This document shows positions 46,650 to 54,000 of a stretch of DNA of 64,000 nucleotides, piece after piece. The position numbers and the translations under genes were made by a program. The notes under the pieces were generated by a model that was not told the origin of the DNA, made no database searches, and saw nothing but the letters and a program-made list of their open reading frames with translations. The stretch is from Flavobacterium potami (lineage in GTDB: Bacteria > Bacteroidota > Bacteroidia > Flavobacteriales > Flavobacteriaceae), in NCBI RefSeq assembly GCF_020026915.1, contig NZ_JAINUY010000010.1, positions 54,923 to 118,922 on the forward strand. The letters run 5' to 3'. Every line of letters starts with the position of its first letter. The stretch's first letter is position 1.

Positions 46650-47588
46650 ATGGAAAATAAAATTTTAGGCTTACACCATATTACTGCAATCGCAGGTGAC
46701 GCTAAACGTAATTTCAACTTTTACTCTAACATATTAGGATTAAGATTCATCAAAAAAACTGTGAATTTTGACGATCCAGGAACCTACCACTTTTACTTTG
46801 GTGACGAAGTAGGAAGCGCAGGAACAATTTTGACTTTCTTTCCTTGGGGAGAAGGAATTCAGCAAGGAAGAAAAGGTTCCGGAATGGCAACTGAAATTGG
46901 ATATTCTGTTCCAAAAGGAAGTTTAGATTTCTGGCAAAAACGTTTTGAGAAATACAACGTAATCTACAACAAACCGGCTGAAAAATTCGGAGAAAAATAT
47001 TTGACTTTCTTAGATCCAGACGGACTGAAATTAGAGTTAATCGAATCTAAAACAGAAGACAACAGAAAAGCTTGGGAAACTGACGAAGTAAAAGCTGATG
47101 TGGCAACAAAAGGTTTTCATAACATTACTTTGACTTTAAACGACATTAAACCAACGGCTGCGATTTTAACCGAAATATTTGGTTATAAATTAATCGATCA
47201 GGACGTAAACCGTTACCGTTATGCAACAGACGCTGTAGAAAATGCTGCCATTGTTGACTTGGTAGAATTGGCTGATGAAAAACGTGGTTTTAATGCCAAC
47301 GGAACTGTTCATCATGTGGCTTTCAGAGTTCAGAATGACGAAATTTTGATGAAATTCAGAGAAAAAATCGAAGAGTACGGATTGCAGATTACACCACAAA
47401 TTGACAGACAATATTTCCACTCTCTATATTTCAGAGAACCAGGAGGAGTTTTGTTTGAAATCGCTACCGACAATCCTGGATTTACAGTAGACGAAAGCTT
47501 AGAAGAATTAGGTAAAAACTTAAAACTTCCGGCTCAATACGAACCGCAAAGAGCTGCTATTGAAAAACATTTGGTTAAAATAAATTAA
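46650..47588 (+). CDS. Ring-cleaving dioxygenase, two VOC domains (MhqA/MhqO/LinE-like)
   Basis: 312 residues. Two vicinal-oxygen-chelate modules: about 1-140 (GLHHITAIAGDAKRNFNFYS, FYFGDEVGSAGTILTFFPW) and about 150-290 (KGFHNITLTLNDIKPTAAIL, VHHVAFRVQNDE, YFREPGGVLFEIATD with the terminal Glu ligand). This is the group that opens hydroquinone rings, including the quinone-induced MhqA and MhqO of Bacillus. Carries the shared regulon promoter plus the palindromic box upstream, and is divergent from a GAF/sigma-54 activator. Ends at its own terminator. Confidence 0.9.
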   Translation: MENKILGLHHITAIAGDAKRNFNFYSNILGLRFIKKTVNFDDPGTYHFYFGDEVGSAGTILTFFPWGEGIQQGRKGSGMATEIGYSVPKGSLDFWQKRFEKYNVIYNKPAEKFGEKYLTFLDPDGLKLELIESKTEDNRKAWETDEVKADVATKGFHNITLTLNDIKPTAAILTEIFGYKLIDQDVNRYRYATDAVENAAIVDLVELADEKRGFNANGTVHHVAFRVQNDEILMKFREKIEEYGLQITPQIDRQYFHSLYFREPGGVLFEIATDNPGFTVDESLEELGKNLKLPAQYEPQRAAIEKHLVKIN

Positions 47589-47636
47589 TTCGAATGCTAA
47601 ACTGGGTTTATCCCAAAACACACAACTATTTTTTAG

Positions 47637-47671
47637 AAAAGCTGTCCTTTTTGGGATGGCTTTTTTTATTG
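47637..47671 (+). terminator. Terminator after the dioxygenase gene
   Basis: AAAAGCTGTCC pairs with GGATGGCTTTT (two G-U pairs) around a T-rich loop and is followed by a T-run. Confidence 0.75.
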
Positions 47672-47712
47672 GATGATTTAAAAGGCTTTTCAATTTTTAT
47701 AGGAAAATATTT

Positions 47713-47720
47713 TATATTTG
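47713..47720 (+). promoter_or_regulatory. Candidate -7 element (TATATTTG)
   Basis: TATATTTG fits TAnnTTTG and overlaps the TTG codon at 47718, so that codon is unlikely to be the real start of the following membrane-protein gene. Confidence 0.45.
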
Positions 47721-47762
47721 AAAACTATAAAGCGAAATAAACCTCCACTTATTTACTCCATT

Positions 47763-48539
47763 TTGAACAAGAAAAAAAATACTAGTAGAGAAAACATAAG
47801 AACTTCTTTTATAAGAAAAGAATTTTACAAAAAACTTTTACATATAGGATTGTGCATCATTCCGATTGCATTATTTGCTAACAACAAAGGAACATTTAGA
47901 CTTGTTCCGTTACCATTCTTCCTATATGGAATGTATCAACTCATACAAATAGTTGCAATTTCAAAGCTTATTGTTGATGATTTTTTTCCTCCAAAGATAT
48001 CTTATGAAAAAAAGACTAAAACAATTGACAAAGTAGTTTACTATTTCTCGACTACTCTTTTTTTTATTAGCCTGATATCGTTATTATTTGAAATCAGGAA
48101 TTTTGACAACACCATACAGGGCACAAAACTTTTTTGGACAGCGGGTCTTTTCGGAATTCTGGTAGCAATCATTACCACAATAATCTTAAAATTAACAATT
48201 CCTAGCGTGTATTATGAAGGTAAAAGAAGATATACGGTTCTTCTAGGACTATTTATCGGATTCTTTCTACTATTTACATCTTTGGCAAGTTTTGTAAACC
48301 ATTATTTTGCTGACCCAACAACTTTTTACAAAAATTTTAAAATAGAAAGCAAAAGCATTAGTGGTGGTAGATCTACTGAATACTTTTTTTATTTTAAAAT
48401 GGAAAATGGTACTGAAGAAAGGTTTTCTGTAGGGAAAACAAGATATGATAATTTTGAAGAGGGTGAAGAAATAAAACTATGTCTGATGAAAGGGAAACTT
48501 GGATTTGATTATGTGACAGGATTTAAAAAAATAAAATAA
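47763..48539 (+). CDS. Hypothetical membrane protein, four membrane helices
   Basis: About 258 residues from the TTG at 47763. An earlier TTG at 47718 lies inside a promoter element, and no ATG is available near the start, so the N-terminus is uncertain. Four hydrophobic segments (LLHIGLCIIPIALFA, FFLYGMYQLIQIVAISKLIV, VVYYFSTTLFFISLISLLF, LFGILVAIITTIILKL and a fifth, LLGLFIGFFLLFTSLA), then a C-terminal extracytoplasmic beta-rich part with RSTEYFFYFKMENGTEERFS. No family recognised. It opens a run of small membrane and lipoprotein genes. Confidence 0.55.
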   Translation: MNKKKNTSRENIRTSFIRKEFYKKLLHIGLCIIPIALFANNKGTFRLVPLPFFLYGMYQLIQIVAISKLIVDDFFPPKISYEKKTKTIDKVVYYFSTTLFFISLISLLFEIRNFDNTIQGTKLFWTAGLFGILVAIITTIILKLTIPSVYYEGKRRYTVLLGLFIGFFLLFTSLASFVNHYFADPTTFYKNFKIESKSISGGRSTEYFFYFKMENGTEERFSVGKTRYDNFEEGEEIKLCLMKGKLGFDYVTGFKKIK

Positions 48540-48586
48540 TAAATTTTACATGTTGGCTGTAGAATTAATCTTTACAGAAAAAAATC

Positions 48587-49210
48587 ATGCAGAAATTTTC
48601 AATTTATATAAAGTCGAATAAATTTTATTGGAGTCCGCAAACTATCACATATTCAATACTATTTTTTATTTGTGGTATGATGCTTTTTAAGCAAAAGATT
48701 CTTCGTTTAGAGCCTAACTTTATTGACGAAATTTTTGTTTGGCTTGCAGTTGGTGGTTTTATGTTCGCTGTAATTTTAAAATTGTATAATTTTAATAAAA
48801 TTGAACCATTTCGAGGAAAACTTGAAGGTTACTTATCATTTGAAAAAGATTCAATAATTGCTGGTAATGAAATTTATCCAATTGAAAAAATACGAAAAAT
48901 TCAAATTTCTAATGATGATTATGTTGGCAGATTAGCTCATATTTCAAGTGGAAATCTAGGTCCAGCGCTTTCAAATGGAATTAATAATTTTATAATAATC
49001 TATTTGGAGTCTGGTACATCAAAAAGATATGATTTTGAATTAATTAATTCAGATGATTTTCAAAAAGAAAGAGAAACACTTATTGATTATCACATAATTG
49101 GAAAAATAGATTACTGGGAGCTGGCAAATGTATTAGGTGAAAAGAATACTGATGAAATTCATTCGCTTACTGATGAAATTAATAAAAGGCGTGCTATCGT
49201 TAAGCTTTAA
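48587..49210 (+). CDS. Hypothetical membrane protein with PH-like C-terminal domain
   Basis: 207 residues. Two membrane helices near the N-terminus (TITYSILFFICGMMLF and FVWLAVGGFMFAVILKLY), then a cytoplasmic beta-rich part resembling bacterial PH-type domains: GYLSFEKDSIIAGNEIYPIE, KIRKIQISNDDYVGR, NNFIIIYLESGTSKRYDFEL. No specific function. 47 bases after the previous gene on the same strand. Confidence 0.6.
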   Translation: MQKFSIYIKSNKFYWSPQTITYSILFFICGMMLFKQKILRLEPNFIDEIFVWLAVGGFMFAVILKLYNFNKIEPFRGKLEGYLSFEKDSIIAGNEIYPIEKIRKIQISNDDYVGRLAHISSGNLGPALSNGINNFIIIYLESGTSKRYDFELINSDDFQKERETLIDYHIIGKIDYWELANVLGEKNTDEIHSLTDEINKRRAIVKL

Positions 49211-49268
49211 AAAATCCGATAAATTTACACAGCAGATTACATATCATTAATAATCAAAATAACAAAAA

Positions 49269-49727
49269 ATGAAAAAATTCAACACTCTAATTTTCATGAT
49301 ATGTTTTACAACACTATCATTCGGACAAAGCGCATCCAAAACCGATCAATCGCAAATAAAACAATTAATCATTGAATCTTTTGATGAAATTTGGTCTAAA
49401 TTAGATTCTAAAAACATTGATAAATATTACACCAAAGATTTTCTTCTTTTAGAAAATGGAGAAATTTGGAACAATGACTCCATTGCAAATTATTTAAATA
49501 AGGCTATACTTGATAAACCGATTCCGAAACGAGTAAACTCAATTGAAGTTATTGAAATTAAAATCTTAAACAAAACGGCCTGGATTGCGTATAAAAACAA
49601 AGCTGTATTTTCGTTTGACGATAAAAAAAGTAGCAAAATGTATTGGCTAGAAAGTGCGACCGCAGTTTTAACCAAAAACGGATGGAAATTAGAAATGTTA
49701 CATTCTACTGCAACGAAAAAAGAATAA
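49269..49727 (+). CDS. Exported SnoaL/DUF4440-like (NTF2-fold) protein
   Basis: 152 residues with a signal peptide (cleavage near LSFGQS). The mature part has the NTF2-like pattern: QIKQLIIESFDEIWSKLDSK, NIDKYYTKDFLLLENGEIWN, TAWIAYKNKAVFSFDDKKSS and ATAVLTKNGWKLEMLHSTAT, typical of DUF4440. Role unknown, possibly ligand binding. It lies 58 bases after the PH-like gene. Confidence 0.75.
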   Translation: MKKFNTLIFMICFTTLSFGQSASKTDQSQIKQLIIESFDEIWSKLDSKNIDKYYTKDFLLLENGEIWNNDSIANYLNKAILDKPIPKRVNSIEVIEIKILNKTAWIAYKNKAVFSFDDKKSSKMYWLESATAVLTKNGWKLEMLHSTATKKE

Positions 49728-49745
49728 AATTAACACCTATTAAAC

Positions 49746-50360
49746 TTGAAAGTAAACCGAAACCAAAAGAAAACGGAAAAAAGAATATTAAAAAACAAAG
49801 AAAAAAAAATAGACTTAATCCATTATATTCTTTTAATAGCAGCTTTAATTCTTTTTATTTTAAATTATACATTCTTTACAAGTAAAACGATTGGACACGA
49901 TGTACGATATACTATTTATGTACTCTGGTTGCCGTTAATTACTGGAGTGCTTTTTTTGGGTATTTACAGAAAAGATTTTTTAATTAAAAAATATAGAAGT
50001 TTTAATGAAACGTATGCCAAAATATATGTGATTGCATTTTATTTGATACAAGGGATTTTTGTTTCCTATGTAACTTTTGGGCAAATTGCAAGTACAACGT
50101 GGAATTATTTAAATAAAAAAGAAGCAGCAAAAAATAAAATCGAAATAATAAACTGCAAAGTAACAGGATTTTATACCAAAAAAAATCCAGATGTATCTTT
50201 TCAGTTTAAAAATAGAATTGAGGTTTTTGAAGTTAGTTCTGAAATGAATCGGGAAAATTATAATCGCAATCCAAAAGATTATAAATTAGAAATAAAGGTC
50301 GAAAAAGGAATTTGGAATTACTATGTCGTGACGTACTGGAAATTAAAAAAAATGTACTAA
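49746..50360 (+). CDS. Hypothetical membrane protein
   Basis: 204 residues from a TTG start 18 bases after the preceding stop; no better start is evident. A very basic N-terminus (RNQKKTEKRILKNKEKK), then three or four membrane helices (HYILLIAALILFILNYTFF, YVLWLPLITGVLFLGIY, VIAFYLIQGIFVSYVTFG) and a soluble C-terminal beta-rich part. No recognised family. Confidence 0.55.
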   Translation: MKVNRNQKKTEKRILKNKEKKIDLIHYILLIAALILFILNYTFFTSKTIGHDVRYTIYVLWLPLITGVLFLGIYRKDFLIKKYRSFNETYAKIYVIAFYLIQGIFVSYVTFGQIASTTWNYLNKKEAAKNKIEIINCKVTGFYTKKNPDVSFQFKNRIEVFEVSSEMNRENYNRNPKDYKLEIKVEKGIWNYYVVTYWKLKKMY

Positions 50361-50503
50361 CTACTACTGTAACATATTTGCAGAGGATTCTGTAAATATG
50401 GAAATTAGAATTAATTCAGACAGCTTTTTTTGATTAATACGTAGCGTTTTTAATTTATATTTGGATAAGATCTGAGATTTTCAAGAAACAAAAAAAAGCT
50501 ATA

Positions 50504-50983
50504 ATGAAGCAAACATATTTTTTAATATTTCTTCTATTTATGAATTGCAGTAACAAACCTGAAACTTATATATTCACATCAAATTTCGAGTACTCAATCA
50601 TATTGCCAAAAAACTGGGCTGAATATAAAGACGAAAACAACACTAATGCATTTTTCGATACAGAAGAATGGTCGGGAAATCTCAGAATAACTCCAATTGA
50701 AATTGACCCCAACAGAAATTCCCAATTATTAAAAAGTGAAATAGAAAGTTTTAAGGAAAAAGCAGAAACTTTTAAAACCAAAGAAGGATTTGAAGGTTTA
50801 AAATACTCTGAAAAAAGCGATCAAGATTTCATTTATTATTGGCATATAATTGCTGAAAACAAAATGTTCATTTGTTCGTTTACAATAGATTCAAACAAAA
50901 GAAACACTCTCAAAAATCAAGAAGAATTGAAAAAAGTGATACTGATCATAGACTCGATTAAACTCACAAATACCAGTCCCTAA
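50504..50983 (+). CDS. Lipoprotein, PsbP/DUF3805-like
   Basis: 159 residues. Lipobox LLFMNC gives a lipoprotein. The mature part has FEYSIILPKNWAEYKDENNT, GNLRITPIEID and a C-terminal FICSFTIDSN, a pattern like PsbP-type or DUF3805 small lipoproteins. No functional clue beyond its membrane anchoring. Preceded by 143 AT-rich bases without a clear promoter. Confidence 0.6.
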   Translation: MKQTYFLIFLLFMNCSNKPETYIFTSNFEYSIILPKNWAEYKDENNTNAFFDTEEWSGNLRITPIEIDPNRNSQLLKSEIESFKEKAETFKTKEGFEGLKYSEKSDQDFIYYWHIIAENKMFICSFTIDSNKRNTLKNQEELKKVILIIDSIKLTNTSP

Positions 50984-51096
50984 AAGTCAATACAAGAGAT
51001 TTATTCAATTGTAAAACCAAGAATAAAATAAACCATACTCTTTTAAGTATGAAAACAATTTGAAAAAAGGCCTTATAAAACTTTAAACAACTTGAC

Positions 51097-51627
51097 ATGA
51101 GAAAAATTGTACTTCTATTTCTTATCGTTTTTTCAATAAGCTGCAAAAAAGAAAATGTTGTAGAAAAACCAAAACCTAAAGAAAGCACGCCAGAAAAAAC
51201 GCCTAAAAAAATCAGCGATTATATATCTGATGATCAAGATTTTATTTGGTCTGCTAAACAAAATGATACGGCCAAATATTTGGTAAGAGTAGTTTTTCAA
51301 AAAGAATTTGCAGTTTATCAATTTCATGGCCAATGCATCTATGAATTTTTTACCAATCATTATCATACTAAAACCGACAAAATAGAACTTCTTTGGACTT
51401 ATAAAAGTGATTGTTTACTAGATATGAAATTCTTAAAACAATCAAACGGTATTAAAGAATATCCGAAAAACGGAGACTCTTTTTGTGAGTATACTTTGGT
51501 AAATGATTCTGTTATAAAAGTGAATTATAAATTTCCACAATGGGTACAAAAAATTAATGAAACCGAAAAAGATTCCATTTTTCCGCATTATTTATATCTT
51601 CAACCAAGAGACAATTTATATAAATAA
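51097..51627 (+). CDS. Hypothetical lipoprotein
   Basis: 176 residues. Signal peptide with lipobox FSISC and a mature Lys/Pro/Glu-rich linker (KPKPKESTPEKTPKK). The globular part contains YQFHGQCIYEFFTNHYHT and GDSFCEYTLVNDSVIKV, with three cysteines that could form disulfides. No family recognised. 15 bases before the DUF4291 gene and probably co-transcribed with it. Confidence 0.6.
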   Translation: MRKIVLLFLIVFSISCKKENVVEKPKPKESTPEKTPKKISDYISDDQDFIWSAKQNDTAKYLVRVVFQKEFAVYQFHGQCIYEFFTNHYHTKTDKIELLWTYKSDCLLDMKFLKQSNGIKEYPKNGDSFCEYTLVNDSVIKVNYKFPQWVQKINETEKDSIFPHYLYLQPRDNLYK

Positions 51628-51642
51628 ACATCATCAATAAAA

Positions 51643-52797
51643 ATGAACCTAAAGACAATCCAACATCACAGATATGAAAAAGGACTTCCTCAAGAAGGAA
51701 ATTTTATACTTGGACAAAAACGCGGAGCCAACATTTTTGTATATCAGGCTTTCAATGATAAAATCGCAGACTATGCCATAAAAAATCAAAAATTCGGAGG
51801 ACAGGATTACAGCTTTGACAGAATGACCTGGATAAAACCAAACTTTCTGTGGATGATGTACAGAAGCGATTGGTCGAATAAAGACAGTAACCAAAGTCGA
51901 ATCTTAGCTATTGAGATGACTTATGAAGGCTTTGAAGAACTTCTTACCGAAGGTGTTTTGACAAGCTATGACAAATTATACGGAGACGAATTTACTTGGA
52001 AAGAAAATCTTGATAATAGCAACGTAAGAATTCAGTGGGATCCAGATCACGATATTAAAGGTGACAAGTTAAAACGTAGAGCTGTTCAAATTGGAATTAA
52101 AAATGAGGCATTAGAAAAATTCAATAACGAGCTTATAAAATCGATACAAGATATTACCGATTTTGTAAAAGAACAAAAAGCAAAAATCGACAGCGGAAAC
52201 GAATGGTTTTATGTAATGAATGAATCTATAATTGAAGTCAATAATGCTTTAAAAAAGAAATTTTCTATTCCTGATGTGTTTCGAACGCCATTTGTTGAAG
52301 AAATAATTTCAGAATATGATCAGACAAAATCTGTTAGTCAACCTAATTTTGAAAAGCTGCTAATTGAAAACGATCAACCAGAAAGAGATGAATTTGTTGG
52401 TTATGTCAAAAATTATAAAAATATAGAACTGTCAAGGTATCTATTAAAAACCGCTATCGTTTACAGAAGAGATGATGAAATGAGCGAGTTTTACTGCATG
52501 TGTGAAGACTTGTTAATGTTCAGTTACTTTGCCAGCAAAAATAAACATGTTATTGACCTTCATTTAGTTTTAGAGGCCAAATTAGTGGACTTTGACACTT
52601 GGTGCGGCTTTGATGGTGAAATGATTTTTTATCCACTTGGCTATCAACAAACAAAAGATTACATAGCGAACAATAAAGAGTTTTTAGTAGAAAATGTTGA
52701 AGGATTTGCGCCTCAAACCGCTGACTATTTTATTGAATCTTTCGATGAAGAATACTTATACAAACAAATCCATAGCAGGGCATTTTGGTATTTCTAA
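51643..52797 (+). CDS. DUF4291 domain fused to an uncharacterised C-terminal domain
   Basis: 384 residues, no signal peptide. Residues about 20-200 match the DUF4291 pattern: IFVYQAFNDKIADYAIKNQK, DRMTWIKPNFLWMMYRSDWS, RILAIEMTYEGFEELL and VRIQWDPDHDIKGDKLKRRA. Typical DUF4291 proteins end there. This one continues for about 180 residues with a separate acidic, aromatic-rich region (DMSEFYCMCEDLLMFSYF-like, LVDFDTWCGFDGEMIFYPLG) that I cannot assign. Biochemical role unknown. It follows a lipoprotein gene. Confidence 0.75.
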   Translation: MNLKTIQHHRYEKGLPQEGNFILGQKRGANIFVYQAFNDKIADYAIKNQKFGGQDYSFDRMTWIKPNFLWMMYRSDWSNKDSNQSRILAIEMTYEGFEELLTEGVLTSYDKLYGDEFTWKENLDNSNVRIQWDPDHDIKGDKLKRRAVQIGIKNEALEKFNNELIKSIQDITDFVKEQKAKIDSGNEWFYVMNESIIEVNNALKKKFSIPDVFRTPFVEEIISEYDQTKSVSQPNFEKLLIENDQPERDEFVGYVKNYKNIELSRYLLKTAIVYRRDDEMSEFYCMCEDLLMFSYFASKNKHVIDLHLVLEAKLVDFDTWCGFDGEMIFYPLGYQQTKDYIANNKEFLVENVEGFAPQTADYFIESFDEEYLYKQIHSRAFWYF

Positions 52798-52842
52798 TCA
52801 AAATAATATGTAACTTTAAGCTTCTAAAAAAACAAAGAAGCC

Positions 52843-53301
52843 ATGCAAAAATTACAATTTAAAAAAGAAATAAATGCATCAGCTCAAAAAGTATATGAAA
52901 CGATGCTGGGCTTAAAGGACAAAGCCACTTACGAATATTGGGTTGCCACTTTTAACCCTACTTCTACTTATGAAGGCAGTTGGGAAAAAGGAAGTAAAAT
53001 TAGCTTTGTTGGAACAGACGAAAACGGTAAAAAAGGTGGAATGCTTTCGGAAGTTGTAGAACATAAAGCAGCCAATTTTGTTTCTATTCGCCATTACGGA
53101 TTTCTAGTTGGAGATACCGAAGTAACCACAGGCGAAGAAGTAGAAAAATGGGCCGGCGGACATGAAAACTATAGCTTTGAAGAAAATAATGGCATTACAA
53201 CCTTAACCGTAGAAATGGATACTATTGATGAATATTTGGATTATTTCAACAATACTTATCCAAAAGCGTTAGATAAATTAAAAGAAATTTCAGAAAAGTA
53301 A
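52843..53301 (+). CDS. SRPBCC/START-like domain protein
   Basis: 152 residues. The fold pattern is that of the SRPBCC (Bet v1/AHSA1-like) family: FKKEINASAQKVYETMLGLK, STYEGSWEKGSKISFVGTDE, GGMLSEVVEHKAANFVSIRH and TTLTVEMDTIDEYLDYF. Members bind hydrophobic ligands. No signal peptide; cytosolic. It has its own terminator directly downstream. Confidence 0.8.
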   Translation: MQKLQFKKEINASAQKVYETMLGLKDKATYEYWVATFNPTSTYEGSWEKGSKISFVGTDENGKKGGMLSEVVEHKAANFVSIRHYGFLVGDTEVTTGEEVEKWAGGHENYSFEENNGITTLTVEMDTIDEYLDYFNNTYPKALDKLKEISEK

Positions 53302-53323
53302 AGACTTTACAAATTATAATATC

Positions 53324-53357
53324 AAAAAAAGCTGTCTAATTTTAGACAGCTTTTTTT
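53324..53357. terminator. Bidirectional terminator
   Basis: AAAAAAAGCTGTCTAA pairs with TTAGACAGCTTTTTTT around a two-base loop core. It lies between convergent genes and can serve both strands. Confidence 0.85.
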
Positions 53358-53478
53358 GAGTAATAATTAACCTATATTCTTATAAAAAAATAGTCCATTA
53401 ATCGCTTTTTATTATAAATGACAAATACGGCTCCTTTTCAGAATACCGCATTTATCAAACTAATTCAAATTCTAACTT

Positions 53479-54000
53479 TTATAAACTTGCTTTTACTTCA
53501 CCGCAAGTCAGCATATTTTTTGGATAATATGGATTTTTAATTTCTTTACTGTCACTTGTCCAAACCGCTCCGGTCATTGGACAAACTTGTAAATATAAAG
53601 TTTCGTCAGCAGGTTTGAATTTTCCTGCCTGATCCCAATATTTTACAGAAAGTGTTTCAAAAATTTTACGTTGTTTATTGATATTTTTAGTGGCTGTAAG
53701 TTGCGTTGCTAAATCAATAATTTCTCTTCTTGATGTTGTTGCTGCATTCATATTTTCAAGGCTTAATTTTTTAAACCTGAAATTTTTTAATGAACCTTTC
53801 AAAGCTTCCGCATTTTTGACAACAGCAAGACTATCTGAAGTAAGAAAACTGTTTTTTAAAGCCAGATAATTTTTGGTAATCTCTTTCTTTTCTGCTTCTC
53901 TTTTCGCAACCAATTCGGGAACTACTTCTTCTTTTGATGTTAATTGCGCTTGTGTTAAAGTGAAAAAGAAAATGAATGCTAGAACTAATAATTTTTTCAT
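53479..54000 (-). CDS. Exported DUF3347-domain protein
   Basis: 173 residues with a signal peptide (IFFFTLTQAQ). The C-terminal motif VCPMTGAVWTSDSKEIKNPY followed by MLTCGEV is that of DUF3347, a domain related to the copper-binding C-terminus of CusB-like adaptors; the Cys/Met residues may bind a metal. It overlaps the preceding metalloprotease gene by four bases (ATGA), so the two are translationally coupled, and it is the last gene of the SusCD locus. Confidence 0.75.
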   Translation of the reverse strand: MKKLLVLAFIFFFTLTQAQLTSKEEVVPELVAKREAEKKEITKNYLALKNSFLTSDSLAVVKNAEALKGSLKNFRFKKLSLENMNAATTSRREIIDLATQLTATKNINKQRKIFETLSVKYWDQAGKFKPADETLYLQVCPMTGAVWTSDSKEIKNPYYPKNMLTCGEVKASL

